The position numbers and the translations under genes were made by a program. Below the pieces are notes generated by a model. It saw only the letters and a list, made by a program, of their open reading frames with translations. It searched no databases and was not told where the DNA came from. This document shows positions 1 through 11,183 of a DNA stretch of 64,000 bases, in pieces. How positions within the stretch are numbered: position 1 is the stretch's first letter; every line of letters begins with the position of its first letter. This stretch comes from Dactylellina haptotyla (lineage: Eukaryota; Ascomycota; Orbiliomycetes; Orbiliales; Orbiliaceae), in contig CM062383.1 in NCBI GenBank assembly GCA_031310005.1, forward strand, positions 1,798,001 through 1,862,000. The letters are read 5' to 3'.

Positions 1-2399
1 ATAGTGGAGCTGGGTTTGATGAACTGTCATGATGGATAGTGACGTTCAGCGTTCTGGTCGCCTCCTGGCCATGCAGGGAGAGCGCAAGTTACACGGAAAG
101 GGAAGATGGAGATACTCTGGCGATGGAGAACTTCGGCGTAAAGGGAAACATGAAACGATGGGTTCGCTAAGGGCTGCCAGCCAAACTGGGGTTAGTCGTT
201 TCAGGACGAAAATAGGTCTGCGAATTCAGCACCTAACGACAGCCCGCTGGTTTCAAAGTCTTGAAACCGACTTGCATTCGTTATAAGTTCGGCTCGAGAG
301 CTACATCGGGATAATCGATCTACCATCTGGCCATCTGGCTTATCTACGGATCTCCCGTTGTAGCACCAGCCGAATCTCTGTCCAAATTTTCGAATACACA
401 TGTAGTCTCGTTGCCAGACATGCACACGCCATGCGAATCGACATGTGTTGTCTGTGTAAACAATTTAATACTCAAGCAACGAGTGTGATAGCGATATCCA
501 CCATATTCATAAGGCACACACAATACCAATGCTCCGATTGTAGCTACTATCGAACGAAACTCGGGGGATTGCAGGCATGTCGGCATTTAGACGTAGCCTT
601 GAGTTTACCTGACAAGCACAAGTTAGAGAGATTGGTCGATTGACCGAGTTCCAGACACAGCCACCAAAGAATATCACTCAGAGGGCCGAGCTGGGACAGT
701 GCAGCTCGGCAGTTTCAGCGATCTCGGAAGTTTCAAGATGGTCGTCGCGATGCCCAAGTGCACCAAGTGCTTGCAGCCGCCGTTGACCAGCTGAGACAGC
801 CGAAGGACGGCCAAACAAGCGCCTTCCCTTTCGCCATTTAGTCGGTGGCTGGTGATTTTGAATCCAACTCAAAGAGGGCATCGAGGCGTGTAAGCTTTTT
901 GGTTTCCACATAATCGCTCACAATAGGGAGAAGCCCTGGCTCCTCTTGCATGTACAAGCCTATTTCTGAAACACCAGGCTCTCAGCAAACCTCCCCACCT
1001 GCTCCTATTCAAGCAGAGACTTGGATACATGCCTACCCTTACCACCCATTAGATAACTCTACAATTATAGTTTCCCTATTGTTTGTCAATCATCACACTA
1101 CTGTTTTTCAACCCCTTCAGAGGAAGAAGAAAATACATAATTAGTCTGAAACGCCCGAATATTCCGAACTAAACATTCGGCACGAAATCTTTCGCCTCTG
1201 ACCTGATACACCCCCTGGGGCAACTATGAGTTGGCTTGCTATACCCTTCTTCTTCAAATACTGGATAAATAATATAAAATAATTCGATTGCTACGCCTCA
1301 GAACCGCTATAATTACGATAAATATACTAGGTGCAGATTCTAGCAATCCTCGATTCTATCGAATTCGCATGTGTTCTGGGCACACAGTTGAAGCGTGCCA
1401 AGTTTTTCCTGGAGAGGAAATTTAATTTATTGGATATATTTGCAGCACGAGTTAGTGTTCAATAATTGGAGGCTCATTTATGAGGCTTCCATTCATTAAA
1501 TATAGCTCTTAACTTATCAAGGGTATTTAATTTAATTACCCTTTGTAAATCTTTCTAACAAAAAGGTTTAGCATTTCAACAATAATACCTTTAATTCTAG
1601 ATCCTTCCAAATGTACTCGAACTAACAAGCTTATTATAAGAACTTAGAAATTTCTAGATTATCCTAAATATATTTTTTTGGTTATATATTTTTTGTTCTC
1701 TGAGAACTTTGCTCTGTTGAAACCAAAATCCCGGGTATCCATCGTATTGTTGGAATTCCCGTTTTCCTCAGCCGGAGAACCGGAGCGGCGGCGCTCTAGA
1801 CCGTGGCTAGAAATATGAGTAGACATTGTGTTAAACTCTTTTCAGGGTTTCCGGGGTTTTGCACAAACGGATAAGAGGGCTACACTTTCTAGATTCGCAA
1901 AAAGCTTAGATTAAACTTGCATGCCTAAGATACTCAACAGTACTAACTAAAGTACATGTACGTACGTACATCCTACTGCCTCCACTAGTCAACCAGGAAC
2001 CAGCAAAGAGCCAAAGAAACATAGCCAATGCCCATTGAAGAAAGGAAGGAAATCAAACTACGGGGCACGCCCCTAAGCTATTTGTTCGATAGCTGCGATT
2101 AGTAGCCTTGTTCCCCCCTTCTTGTAGTTTTTCTTCTTCCTAGTTCTATTCTATTTGTCCCTTCGCCATCCCAGAGAACGCCAGTCTCGTAACCAGGCTT
2201 ATTGCTGCACAAAGTGTTTGTGTTGTGTTGTGAGCAGAACCAACCCCAGCCAACGGATCCCCTTTTTGAAGTGGTTGGTGGTGTTCATCTTTCCATCAAT
2301 GCATGTTGCTGTTGCTATTATTATTATTTTTTCTCACCGACCAATCCTCAATCCTCCGAACAAATACCAATTTCAACCACCACGAAATACGATTACTTG
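1..2399. other. Gene-free left flank with AT-rich island
   Basis: No convincing gene is visible; open frames are short and unlike fungal proteins. About 1240-1720 is strikingly AT-rich, with many TA steps and runs such as TTATTTAATTTAATTACC, compared with the more balanced DNA on either side. A 14-bp perfect palindrome (TGTACGTACGTACA) lies at 1957-1970. The last few hundred bases are probably the promoter and 5' UTR of the membrane protein that follows. The AT-rich patch could be a decayed, mutated repeat, but no terminal repeats or coding remnants were recognised. Confidence 0.5.
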
Positions 2400-3749
2400 A
2401 TGCCACCATCTGGTGTCGGCGTCAGTACTATGGCCGGAGTAAGTGGGCCTTTACCAAAGGCACCCGATGTTGATATTACGAACCCCGATTCTGGAGACGA
2501 TGAAGCCAGTCTCGAGCGGTTTTTGGACTCTTACGGCAACGTAGCACCGAATCCCCAGAACAGAGGCAGCCCCGATCACATTGGAGGAGGGGCAGGAGCA
2601 GGCGGAGGTGGAGGCGGAGGTGGAAGTCGACCCCCAAACACATTTCCCGGCGGTCCTGGATGGCCGCCTCCTCCTTATACGACCCCTTCGGCTTCTATCA
2701 CCGTATCTAGTTCTGCTCCTACTCCACCGTCAGAATCGAATATATACACTTTCCCGACGTACATCACGACAATATGCCTGACTGATAAATATGGCTCAAC
2801 AATCTCCACAACCGTGATCACAAATCCGACGGATGTGCACTCTCCAGATCTGATAGAACAGAGTGAGAGCGCAATATCTTACAAAACCGTCACCGCCGAT
2901 AACACCGGAACGGTCACCGACACCGCAACGATTGTTCTTTCAGGGGAAGCCACGAGAGTTGTATTCCCTCAGCACGATAAATCCAACCAACCTCCGCCGC
3001 CAGTCCGTGCACCCCCGAAGGGAAGGCTTCGTGATATTCTTCTGGGGGTTTTTCTAGGTGCCGGTTTGGTCCTGTTGTTTGTTGCATGTCTGTTCGGATA
3101 TCGGGCGTATAAAAGGAAAAGAAGAAACCGGCAGCTTGCAATTGGAAATGACCAGTCTGATTCGGAGCAACCGCGGGAGGGAACCCCAGAGATGCAGTTA
3201 ACGGGTGCCGCCGTTACCATGCCTTCGATGGCAGATAATCATATACCCCCTCCCCCATTTCCAAGCCAATCTGAGCCTTCTGTATCTTCAGATAGCCAAG
3301 ATTTCGTTATTTCTCCAAATAATGCTCTGGGTCCACCAATAATCATCAACCCTTTCTCCGACCCCACTTATAATTCTTCATCTGGAATTGAGGATTATGT
3401 TGTCTCGAATGGGGTTCCTCTAGGCAGAGAACCTGAAAACCCTTTTTTACATCCTGACGATCCCTCTTTGGATATCTTACAGCAGCGCCGTCCAAACTCC
3501 GTTGGCGATTTCCCCCCAGAGTATACCACGGTAGATGGCGATGCAATAGATGCATCCGGGCGAAGGATACGAGAGGAGCGTTTCCCATTTGGAGACGAAG
3601 CGCTTAGTGTCCGAGCAGAGAGTGACATAGGGTCGATACATAATGAAGGCATTGGGGAATTAATACCCGATTATCAATATGACGACCCCAATGTAGTTGC
3701 AGATGGGTTTCGGTACAATCCAGTCATTCCCGGACGTCTCCCTCATTAA
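2400..3749 (+). CDS. Single-pass membrane protein with PPxY and NPF motifs
   Basis: An intronless frame of 449 residues from the ATG at 2400; the same frame extends upstream to 2202, but that stretch is Cys/Tyr-rich and looks like UTR. In order there is a disordered acidic and Gly-rich N-terminal part, a Ser/Thr/Pro-rich region (about 90-185), one transmembrane helix at about 212-234 (core ILLGVFLGAGLVLLFVACLF) followed by a basic YKRKRR stop-transfer, and a long acidic tail. By the positive-inside rule the tail is cytoplasmic. It carries two NPF motifs (in INPFSDP and ENPFLHP) and PPEY at about 372-375, motifs known to bind EH and WW domains. No signal peptide is visible, so an upstream exon may be missing or the protein may insert as a reverse anchor. 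No specific family was recognised. Confidence 0.7.
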   Translation: MPPSGVGVSTMAGVSGPLPKAPDVDITNPDSGDDEASLERFLDSYGNVAPNPQNRGSPDHIGGGAGAGGGGGGGGSRPPNTFPGGPGWPPPPYTTPSASITVSSSAPTPPSESNIYTFPTYITTICLTDKYGSTISTTVITNPTDVHSPDLIEQSESAISYKTVTADNTGTVTDTATIVLSGEATRVVFPQHDKSNQPPPPVRAPPKGRLRDILLGVFLGAGLVLLFVACLFGYRAYKRKRRNRQLAIGNDQSDSEQPREGTPEMQLTGAAVTMPSMADNHIPPPPFPSQSEPSVSSDSQDFVISPNNALGPPIIINPFSDPTYNSSSGIEDYVVSNGVPLGREPENPFLHPDDPSLDILQQRRPNSVGDFPPEYTTVDGDAIDASGRRIREERFPFGDEALSVRAESDIGSIHNEGIGELIPDYQYDDPNVVADGFRYNPVIPGRLPH

Positions 3750-5830
3750 CGCCATTGATTAATATGTCTATTTCACTCTTTTGCTAATCGCAGCGTCAGA
3801 ATCGCGCCGCTACTGTACTTTCTGTTTTTACTGTTTTATTTTCAACATTTGGGATCTTTCTTTCATATCCCTCCTTGCTCTCGTTCTTTTGGGCTGCACC
3901 GGAAAAACAAAATTTGAACTGGTATGTTTTGCACATCTGAGTTTCATCAAGTTGGTCTCATAATTGGCGCACGATTGGATTTAGGGTGTTTTGTTTTATT
4001 GTGGAGTACATGAGCATCCATATGAGTGTTATTTTCTATATATAATTACTTTATTGTATTGCTATTGTTGTTATTTGCTATCCTACGCTGTCTACCATTT
4101 CTTCTCTTTCGTTTTCGCACGGTTCATTTTCCTTCACCGATCATTGTCTGTCTAGGGTTGCGGGTGTGCTTTTATGGATGATGGTTTGAGGATTTCTTCT
4201 TGCTTTTCGCATTAGTAATGTCCAGTTTTCCTTTCACGGGCACTGTATAAGACAATACCTTTGTAAATTCACATATATATACCTTACATTGATACCTTGG
4301 CTTAGTTTGGGCCCGCCTGAGTTCCAGCTTTCGTTTTTATTGTGTACATAGATGTATGTTATCATATTTTGCCTTGATATTTCTGATTCTCCTGTACCTC
4401 GCACCGTCACCTTTTCGGGGCCGCTATGGGCTGCTCCTTCTACTAAAGAACAAAAAGAGAAGTATTAAGAAAAGACCTAGTTGGGCGACAAGGCACTAGT
4501 TATGCATGTGAGGATACCCTATATGTATTTGTATATTTATCTCTATCTATAACAGAGCCGAAGTTGGAAAAGCTAGAAGAAGTGGTTAGATGACAAGGAT
4601 GGGGGTACGGCTGGAATCCGCTGCTTGCTGGTTTGGGCCTGGGCGTCTGTGCAGCCGGGCTTGGCTGTGGGCAAGGGCAGTGACCGACCCTAAATGCCAG
4701 CTTGGGGCTGCCGAGACTACGATTTGCCAGAGCGAACACCAAGAACGCCCAGGCCGTGATGGTGGGATGCAGACAAGAGGGGACGGGAAAGGGCTACTAG
4801 CAGACCCATTGCTGGTGCTCTCCGGGAATGCTCTCTTAAAAGGTCGTTGGAACGCGGAACTGAGCCAGTCGCTTCCTTCCCTGTGTCATCACCATCTCCC
4901 CATCTCCCCATTTCACACTCGTATCATCACAATATTGATAACGCTCAAGCTTCCCCGCCTCCTACTTATTCTTCGGTCGCGAACTAAGTACATATTCTTC
5001 CCTAGCGATCTTGTGTCAACGGACTCGGAGAGATAATTTCCAATCCCTACCAGTCTCTCAGCGTGCATGCTGTGCCGTTGCAGAATCGGATTCAGACCCA
5101 AGCATTTTGTCCGTTTCCGAGCGACGCCTTACTTATGGACTTTCGGCTGCTTCTGGTGCAAATAATTGAGCACGTTGAGCAATAACATTCAGCTATTCTA
5201 TCTGGAGCGGAAAAGGAAACCCGCAAACACATCCTGGTAAGCAAAGGTGGTAATTACCACGTAAATGCTTGTGGTACACCAGCTTCGTGTTCACGATGCG
5301 TCAACATTCGCACGCATGAGTGCCTGATATACACACAAAGCACTGCATCAATGCCCCTATTTAAGTACTTATCACCTGGTATATTTTGAAACATAAACTA
5401 CTTGGTTCTTTTATTTTCTTTATTTCTTTTATTTTATTCTTATTATTATTATAGTTATTATCGTTTCTTTCCCTTCTTATAAACATATCTGTAATTTTGA
5501 AAAGCGCGAGTGTTATATGCGTGTTCAGACATATAACGCTTCGCTCTTCCCCATTCCTCCTCTCCCAAAATTTGGAATGCCAGTTACCCCCCAAGTTTCC
5601 CCAGTGCCTAGGAATGAAGGATATTGGCGCAATTAAGAAAAAGGAAAACTGAAACCACCTGTGCCAATAGCCTACGGTACCCGTATCTTTCATAGCCACT
5701 TAGAGCAACCTGAACTCCGTCGCTCTCAAGTTTCTGGTGCCTCGGAAGCTATAGTAACAACAGAAAATCTCCCGAGTATCGGAATACCGTCACTCCTAGT
5801 TTCGATATAGCGACATTCGGCCCTTCTTGG
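3750..5830. other. Intergenic region, no gene seen
   Basis: Between two plus-strand genes. It holds the 3' UTR of the membrane protein, T-rich stretches, and the promoter and 5' UTR of the universal stress protein. The longest open frame (4590-5036) has no recognisable domain and lies in a stretch where both strands are open, so it was not called. Confidence 0.5.
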
Positions 5831-7700
5831 ATGTCTTCGTCTCTCCTTATCGAGACTTCCCCCCGCGATCAGGCAAATTCCACGGACAGCAGCGACACCG
5901 GATCGTTATTGTCGCAGAAAACCCCACGACCATCGAACGATGCCAGGCGACCTTCAGCGATTGCATTCGCTGAACCAGACGAGCCCCGAAGACCATCAAT
6001 CCAATTCAAACGAGATACACTCAATGGTTCTCCAAATATCGGTAGCGGACCATCCGCATCGAATCTGTCCACAGATGGCCGTTCGCTACGAAAGCGGTCG
6101 CTGAGCTCCCCACCTCCTCCACCGTAAGTGCTCCCGGTCCCACCACCCTCCCCTTCAATCCCAACATTTCCTCTTTGCTTCGTTCCCTTTGGCTTTTTAT
6201 ATATACACTCTATTTTTGGCTGTTAAGGTGCCTTTTCTATGTGTTGGACTGTTTGTTTGCTTGCTTCAACAGCCCTTCTTGCCATCAGGTTCGTTTTTCT
6301 CGAAACAACCTACTTGATTCAAACCCACCCCCGAGCATCAGATCTACCTGCCAACTGTTTTGGTTCGAAGAACCAATATCACGCCTCGGCGCAGCTACTT
6401 CTCTCTTAATACGGGCCTGATGCCAGAAATTGCTATTTCTTCGATCGGCTTCCGATCTAGCTAGTGTTATACTTGTTCCCTGCTCCGCAACCCGCACAAC
6501 CCGCTTTGCCTACCCTCTACTTACTGGCGACGACCCCGCGGTACTTCTCAAGCCACTATTTTTTGCTCTGAGCTCTTCTGAAGTACCTCCGGAGTTGTGA
6601 TCTCCGCAGCCAGCCCTCCCTCGTCCGAACCCCCCTTTTTATCCTCAGAATATTATTTACCCTTTCAGATTTATACACATCTCGTTACTTGCAGATGAGC
6701 TTACCAAGATGACGGTCGTGGTGTCGCCTGAATCAAGGACATTCATTAAGAGGGTTGGTTTTGACACTTTCGGCAATAAAGACGCCACCGATTTCGCCTT
6801 GACTTTGAAGTCGAAACATAAAGATTACAAATACGGCCGGGGTTCAAGGACATTCTTATGTGGAACCGATCAGAATGACTATTCAACTATTGCTTTGGAA
6901 TGGCTCCTCGAGGAACTCGTAGATGATAACGACGAAATAGTTTGCCTCAGAGTGATCGACAAAGATTCAAAGATTGCTACTGCCGATTCCTCTACGCAAG
7001 AGAAACTATATCGCCTGGAAGCCGAAAAGTTGCTGCAAACAATTATCAGTAAAAATGACGAAGACAAGGCGCTTTCCATAGTGCTTGAATTCTGTGTTGG
7101 AAAAGTACATGATACTTTCCAACGAATGGTATGTGTATATTCCTTTCGTATCTCTACGCGGATTCTAAAGTAAGGGAAATTAATAATTTGTCATTCGGGT
7201 TCTAGATAAATCTATATGAGCCGATAATGCTTATCGTTGGAACACGGGGACGCTCTTTAGGCGGGTTTCAAGGACTGCTACCCGGGTCTGTCTCCAAGTA
7301 TTGTCTTCAACACTCTCCAGTGCCCGTGATTGTAGTTCGGCCGAATGAAAAGAGGGAGAGGAAGAAACGAAAACGTCAGGATAACCCTGCTCGAAGGACA
7401 TACTTGGACATAATGACGAAAAACCCCCTCCTATCGACAATAGATATGATGCACTCCAATAGTAGTAATACTCGTGTTTCTGCCGATACTACCTCGAGCT
7501 CAACGCCAGCCCCTCGCGAATCAGCGACGTCAGTTTCGGAAACATCGACGGGTCCAACGGTGAGCAAGAGTAGTAAAGATGACGGATCGGACCGGGCGCC
7601 ATCATTGACCGAAGGTGTCTCGGACATGAAAATATCGTTGGGAGAAACTGGGTCGGAGTCTCCCGAGATCAAGAATGATACTGCTCAAGGGAAAGATTAG
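5831..7700 (+). CDS. Universal stress protein (UspA family)
   Basis: Three exons: 5831-6123, 6669-7128 and 7206-7700, giving about 415 residues. Exon 1 encodes a Ser/Pro-rich disordered leader with several RRPS-type basic/Ser sites. Exon 2 opens the Usp fold (RTFLCGTDQN, then ALEWLLEELVDDNDEIVCLRVID). Exon 3 has the nucleotide-binding signature GTRGRSLGGFQGLLPGSVS followed by the last strand PVPVIVV, and ends in a basic, then Ser/Thr-rich tail. This matches the fungal Usp proteins that place one Usp domain between disordered tails; bacterial relatives bind ATP and act in stress tolerance. Intron 1 is 545 nt, long for this window; its GTAAGT donor and pyrimidine-rich acceptor keep frame, but a missed small exon is possible. 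Intron 2 is 77 nt. Confidence 0.9.
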
Positions 7701-8521
7701 GAACATGTCTAATGATATTCGTGCTTTTAGGATTCAGATAACAACAGGATGATATTGGGATCCCAACCCATCTGGAACCTTATCCAGGTTGGGTTGAGAT
7801 ACGAAATGGAAATTGTGGCTATCTTTCTATAATAGACCGTTTCCGCAACTCATGGCGCGCCATCAATTAAGGCGTTTACAAGATAGAGCCGCTGAAGCTG
7901 TAATTGTGATCTACTTATATTTTACCACCAGTATCTCCATTTTTTCCCTATATCGTTATTTGCCATTTCTTTTCACAAGTTTCCTAGCCGTGATATATAT
8001 ATATATATATATATTACTCTACGATTTTAAATGCACACCAAGAAATATATATAACTACTTATATAAGGCGTGGATGTAACTGTGGGTATGCATAGTACTT
8101 GATACAAGAGTAGGCTCGTTTTTTCTCTGATATATAATGAACTAGCAATGCAAATTCTACGATCAAGAGGCTAGGAGGCATTTGTGCTTGCTCCTGGGAT
8201 TTTATTATTTTATTATATTATTTTACAAAATACCTGCAACCGAGTGCTAAATTCTTTACCAAGGATGAACAGTGAGAATGTATTACTTTTTTATCCAGTA
8301 ATCTGTGGGCTAGCCTCCCCTTATCTTTCAGGTTGTTGCCAAAGGAGACCGCATCTTAAAACGTGTCGTTTGACCGCTTTTGTTGCCTGCGCCGGCACGT
8401 TCCACAACATCACCCTTTTCCACGTCCATCATCATTTCATCTCATAACTCCCGCAAATATCGACAACCATCGCAAAAGTATTCTCCGCATAGATATATTT
8501 CATCCAATACAACTGTCCACT
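7701..8521. other. Intergenic region with TA microsatellite
   Basis: AT-rich spacer between the stress protein and RER1. It contains a TA dinucleotide run at about 7993-8015. No coding signal was seen. Confidence 0.5.
7993..8015. repeat. (TA)n microsatellite
   Basis: About 11 uninterrupted AT/TA dinucleotides in intergenic DNA. Confidence 0.9.
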
Positions 8522-9280
8522 ATGGACTCAGCCGGCCCAGATCAGACACCTTTCGAGGCCGTCAGCGCCCATACCTCCAAGCTCACACGGGTAAACTACA
8601 TTCCCGCCCTGATTACCATACTCATGGCACCCTACTAACAGCCATTATCGTATTCAGCAATACCAAGCGTATCTTGACCAGGTCACTCCATACGTATTAT
8701 ATCGATGGATAGGCACTGGGGTTCTCTTGCTCGTCTTCTTCGCAAGGATTCTGGTGGCGCAAGGGTGGTACATTGGTATGATTTCCGAACGCGAACTTAG
8801 AGTTATGAACTGTCGTTAACGGCTTTTACTTGTTTGTACTTCGAATAGTGGCATATACGCTGGGAATATACCTCCTTAACCTCTTTCTTGCTTTCCTAAC
8901 TCCGAAATTTGACCCCTCAGTGGAGCAGGAAGAGATGGAAGAGGGTGGCCCATCAGCGTTGCCAACAAAAGCTGATGAAGAATTTCGACCCTTCATCCGA
9001 CGATTACCGGAATTCAAATTTTGGCATAGCGCCACTAGAGCAGTCGCAATCGGCTTTTGCTGTGCCTGGTTTGAGATCTTCAACATCCCAGGTTTGTATA
9101 TCTAAATCTAACGTCTGTACTTGACTTTAAATTGACATTGCCACCTTAGTCTTCTGGCCTGTCCTAGTCATGTACTGGATCATTCTATTCGTTCTTACGA
9201 TGCGCCGCCAAATCCAGCATATGATAAAATATCGCTATATCCCCTTCAGCTTCGGCAAGCAGAGATATAACCGATCTTAA
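8522..9280 (+). CDS. RER1: RER1, Golgi-to-ER retrieval receptor
   Basis: Four exons (8522-8590, 8658-8775, 8849-9091, 9150-9280) encode 186 residues, the usual Rer1 length. Rer1 is a four-helix membrane protein of the early Golgi that returns ER membrane proteins via COPI by recognising polar residues in their transmembrane segments. Seen here: [20 protein letters not shown] entering the first membrane pair, then [23 protein letters not shown], the loop [20 protein letters not shown], and the last pair [20 protein letters not shown] with the C-terminal [17 protein letters not shown]. All introns are 58-74 nt; the first has a TACTAAC branch site. Frame closes exactly at the TAA. Confidence 0.97.
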
Positions 9281-9716
9281 TCCACCGCTACCATTGCCGG
9301 CATTCATTTCTATCCATGATACTTGCACACCGGATGCGCAAACACAGTCTCCGCTTTCGCTAACGGCTACGAACCTGAAACCCTTGGATTCATAAAAACA
9401 ACTTTATTAATCTCGTCTAGGTAATATATTCTAGCAGATAGGATTTTTAATATGTAATACTTGGAGATACAATACTAATATTTATATACTTGCCCCCTCA
9501 TGTGATTCTTGTATATTTTATATTTAGTTTTTCTATTATACGCAAGCGCCGAAGCTCTTCATTGGTTACATAGATATTCTTTCAGTGTTAAAAACAAACT
9601 CCTATCAGACCTTATAGACAAAGCCAGCATCCAATCCTCGTCGAGACTAGGTTAGAAGGAGATTGGTCATCATACAATGCTATCAATTCAACGTAGCATA
9701 AGCCTAGCCCTCCCAC
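9281..9716. other. Convergent 3' region of RER1 and enoyl-CoA hydratase
   Basis: Tail-to-tail spacer, AT-rich; presumably both 3' UTRs. Nothing else seen. Confidence 0.5.
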
Positions 9717-10772
9717 TCATTCATTTGTCCATTTTATATCAGTTTTCTTATTTGCGAATGCATCCATGCCGATTTTTTGATCTTGTGATCCGAACAATGC
9801 ATGAAACACCCGCCTTTCATACTTCACACCTTCACTCAGAGCTAGCTCTTGGCTCTGGTTGACAACTTCTTTAGCTGCCTTGATCGCCAACATCGAATAG
9901 CTCGCAATGGTAATCGCGGTATCCGTTGCACCCTTCATCAATTCATCAAAACCAGTGAAGGTCCTAGAGGCTAAGCCCCATATTTCGGCCTCCTCGCCGC
10001 TGAAATTCTTGCCTGTGAGAATAATTTCCATCGCTTTAGACTTTCCGACAGCCCTTGTGAGCCTCTGCGACCCCCCGGCTCCAGGTATAACGCCAAGTTT
10101 AATCTCTGGCTGCCCAAATTTCGCGTCAGCGGTACAGTACATGATATCCGCCATCATCGCAAGCTCGCAACCTCCTCCAAGGGCATACCCGCTCACAGCG
10201 GCAATAGTTGGTTTATTCAGGTTTGTAATGGTTGTTGACCAAGGCTGGATAAAGTTCGAAGAGTAAGCCTTAGAGAAAGTCAAATCTTTCATTTCTTTGA
10301 TATCCGCCCCAGCTACGATTAGGAACCAGAATTAGCGATGTAAAATGTAGCAGATGGCTCGTTACCACCAAGACCGGGTTAGTTACCCGCAAAGGCTCTC
10401 TCGGAGCCGGCGATAAGTATAGCCCTCACAGAAGGGTCTTCATCTAATCTCTGAAGGGCATCATTCAATTCTTTAAAAAGAGGGGTGGAAAGTGCATTCA
10501 ATGCCTTTGGGCGGTTTAAGGTAACTATTAAGAAGTGAGATAGGGTTAGTATCTAAACCAATAGAGAATGGTGGGTATTACCAGCACCCTTCCAGGAACC
10601 TACTTTTGCCAACACCATCTGCTGGGCGTTCCAGGAGAATGTTCTCGTAATGGTGTGCTTCAGAGCTATACATTCGAATAGGTTTCCATGATTGTACCAA
10701 GGGTCGCTGCATAGTTAGCAACGGCGTACACCTCGGTACACATTTACGGATAACTGATGCTGTCGAACTCAT
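9717..10772 (-). CDS. Mitochondrial enoyl-CoA hydratase (short-chain)
   Basis: Three exons (10604-10772, 10387-10524, 9717-10312, read on the minus strand), 300 residues. It hydrates 2-trans-enoyl-CoA in mitochondrial beta-oxidation and branched-chain amino-acid breakdown. The start at 10772 gives an Arg/Lys/Ser-rich, acid-free leader that looks like a mitochondrial presequence. Crotonase features follow in order: [15 protein letters not shown], the oxyanion segment [29 protein letters not shown] with the first catalytic Glu, and [16 protein letters not shown] with the second catalytic Glu. The length matches ECHS1-type enzymes and no peroxisomal SKL is present. The introns (79 and 74 nt) join the LNRP and GADIKEM blocks in phase. 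It lies 411 bp downstream of the helicase on the same strand. Confidence 0.95.
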
Positions 10773-11183
10773 CTTTTGCAATTTCAAGAACGGCGTTGAA
10801 TACTTGTTGGTGGGGGTGATGTGACGCTCGAAACCTGCTTCACAGATCTCACCTGGACTGGAATTTGGTTCCAAGCTCCGGTTAGCCTCGGTCATGAAAC
10901 TAAATTCACATGGGTGCGGGTTTGCCAGAGCATTTGGCGGTGCCCAACACAGTTAAACAATAAACGTATGAAACGAGACTCTCTGACTTGAGTAATAGTT
11001 TGAACTCCGCGGAAATTAATAAAATAATATACGAATGTTTTGTAGTTACCATTTGAGTGCTGCACACGGAGGTTGCATAATAAAGTAAGAGCCAAAGTTT
11101 GTACGTATATTTGAAGATGAATCGCAACAGTTCTATTAACCAACCATCCCGTATGCTCTCCAGGCAAATAAAAACTTTAAAGC
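10773..11183. other. Spacer between helicase stop and hydratase start
   Basis: 411 bp holding the helicase 3' UTR and the hydratase promoter. No gene seen. Confidence 0.5.

Noticed and set aside
4590-5036. 148-residue plus-strand frame
   Set aside because: Low-quality composition with open frames on the other strand and no recognised family.
8363-8638. Longer upstream start for RER1
   Set aside because: The extension translates the promoter/5' UTR; Rer1 proteins begin at the MDSAG-type start with about 186 residues.
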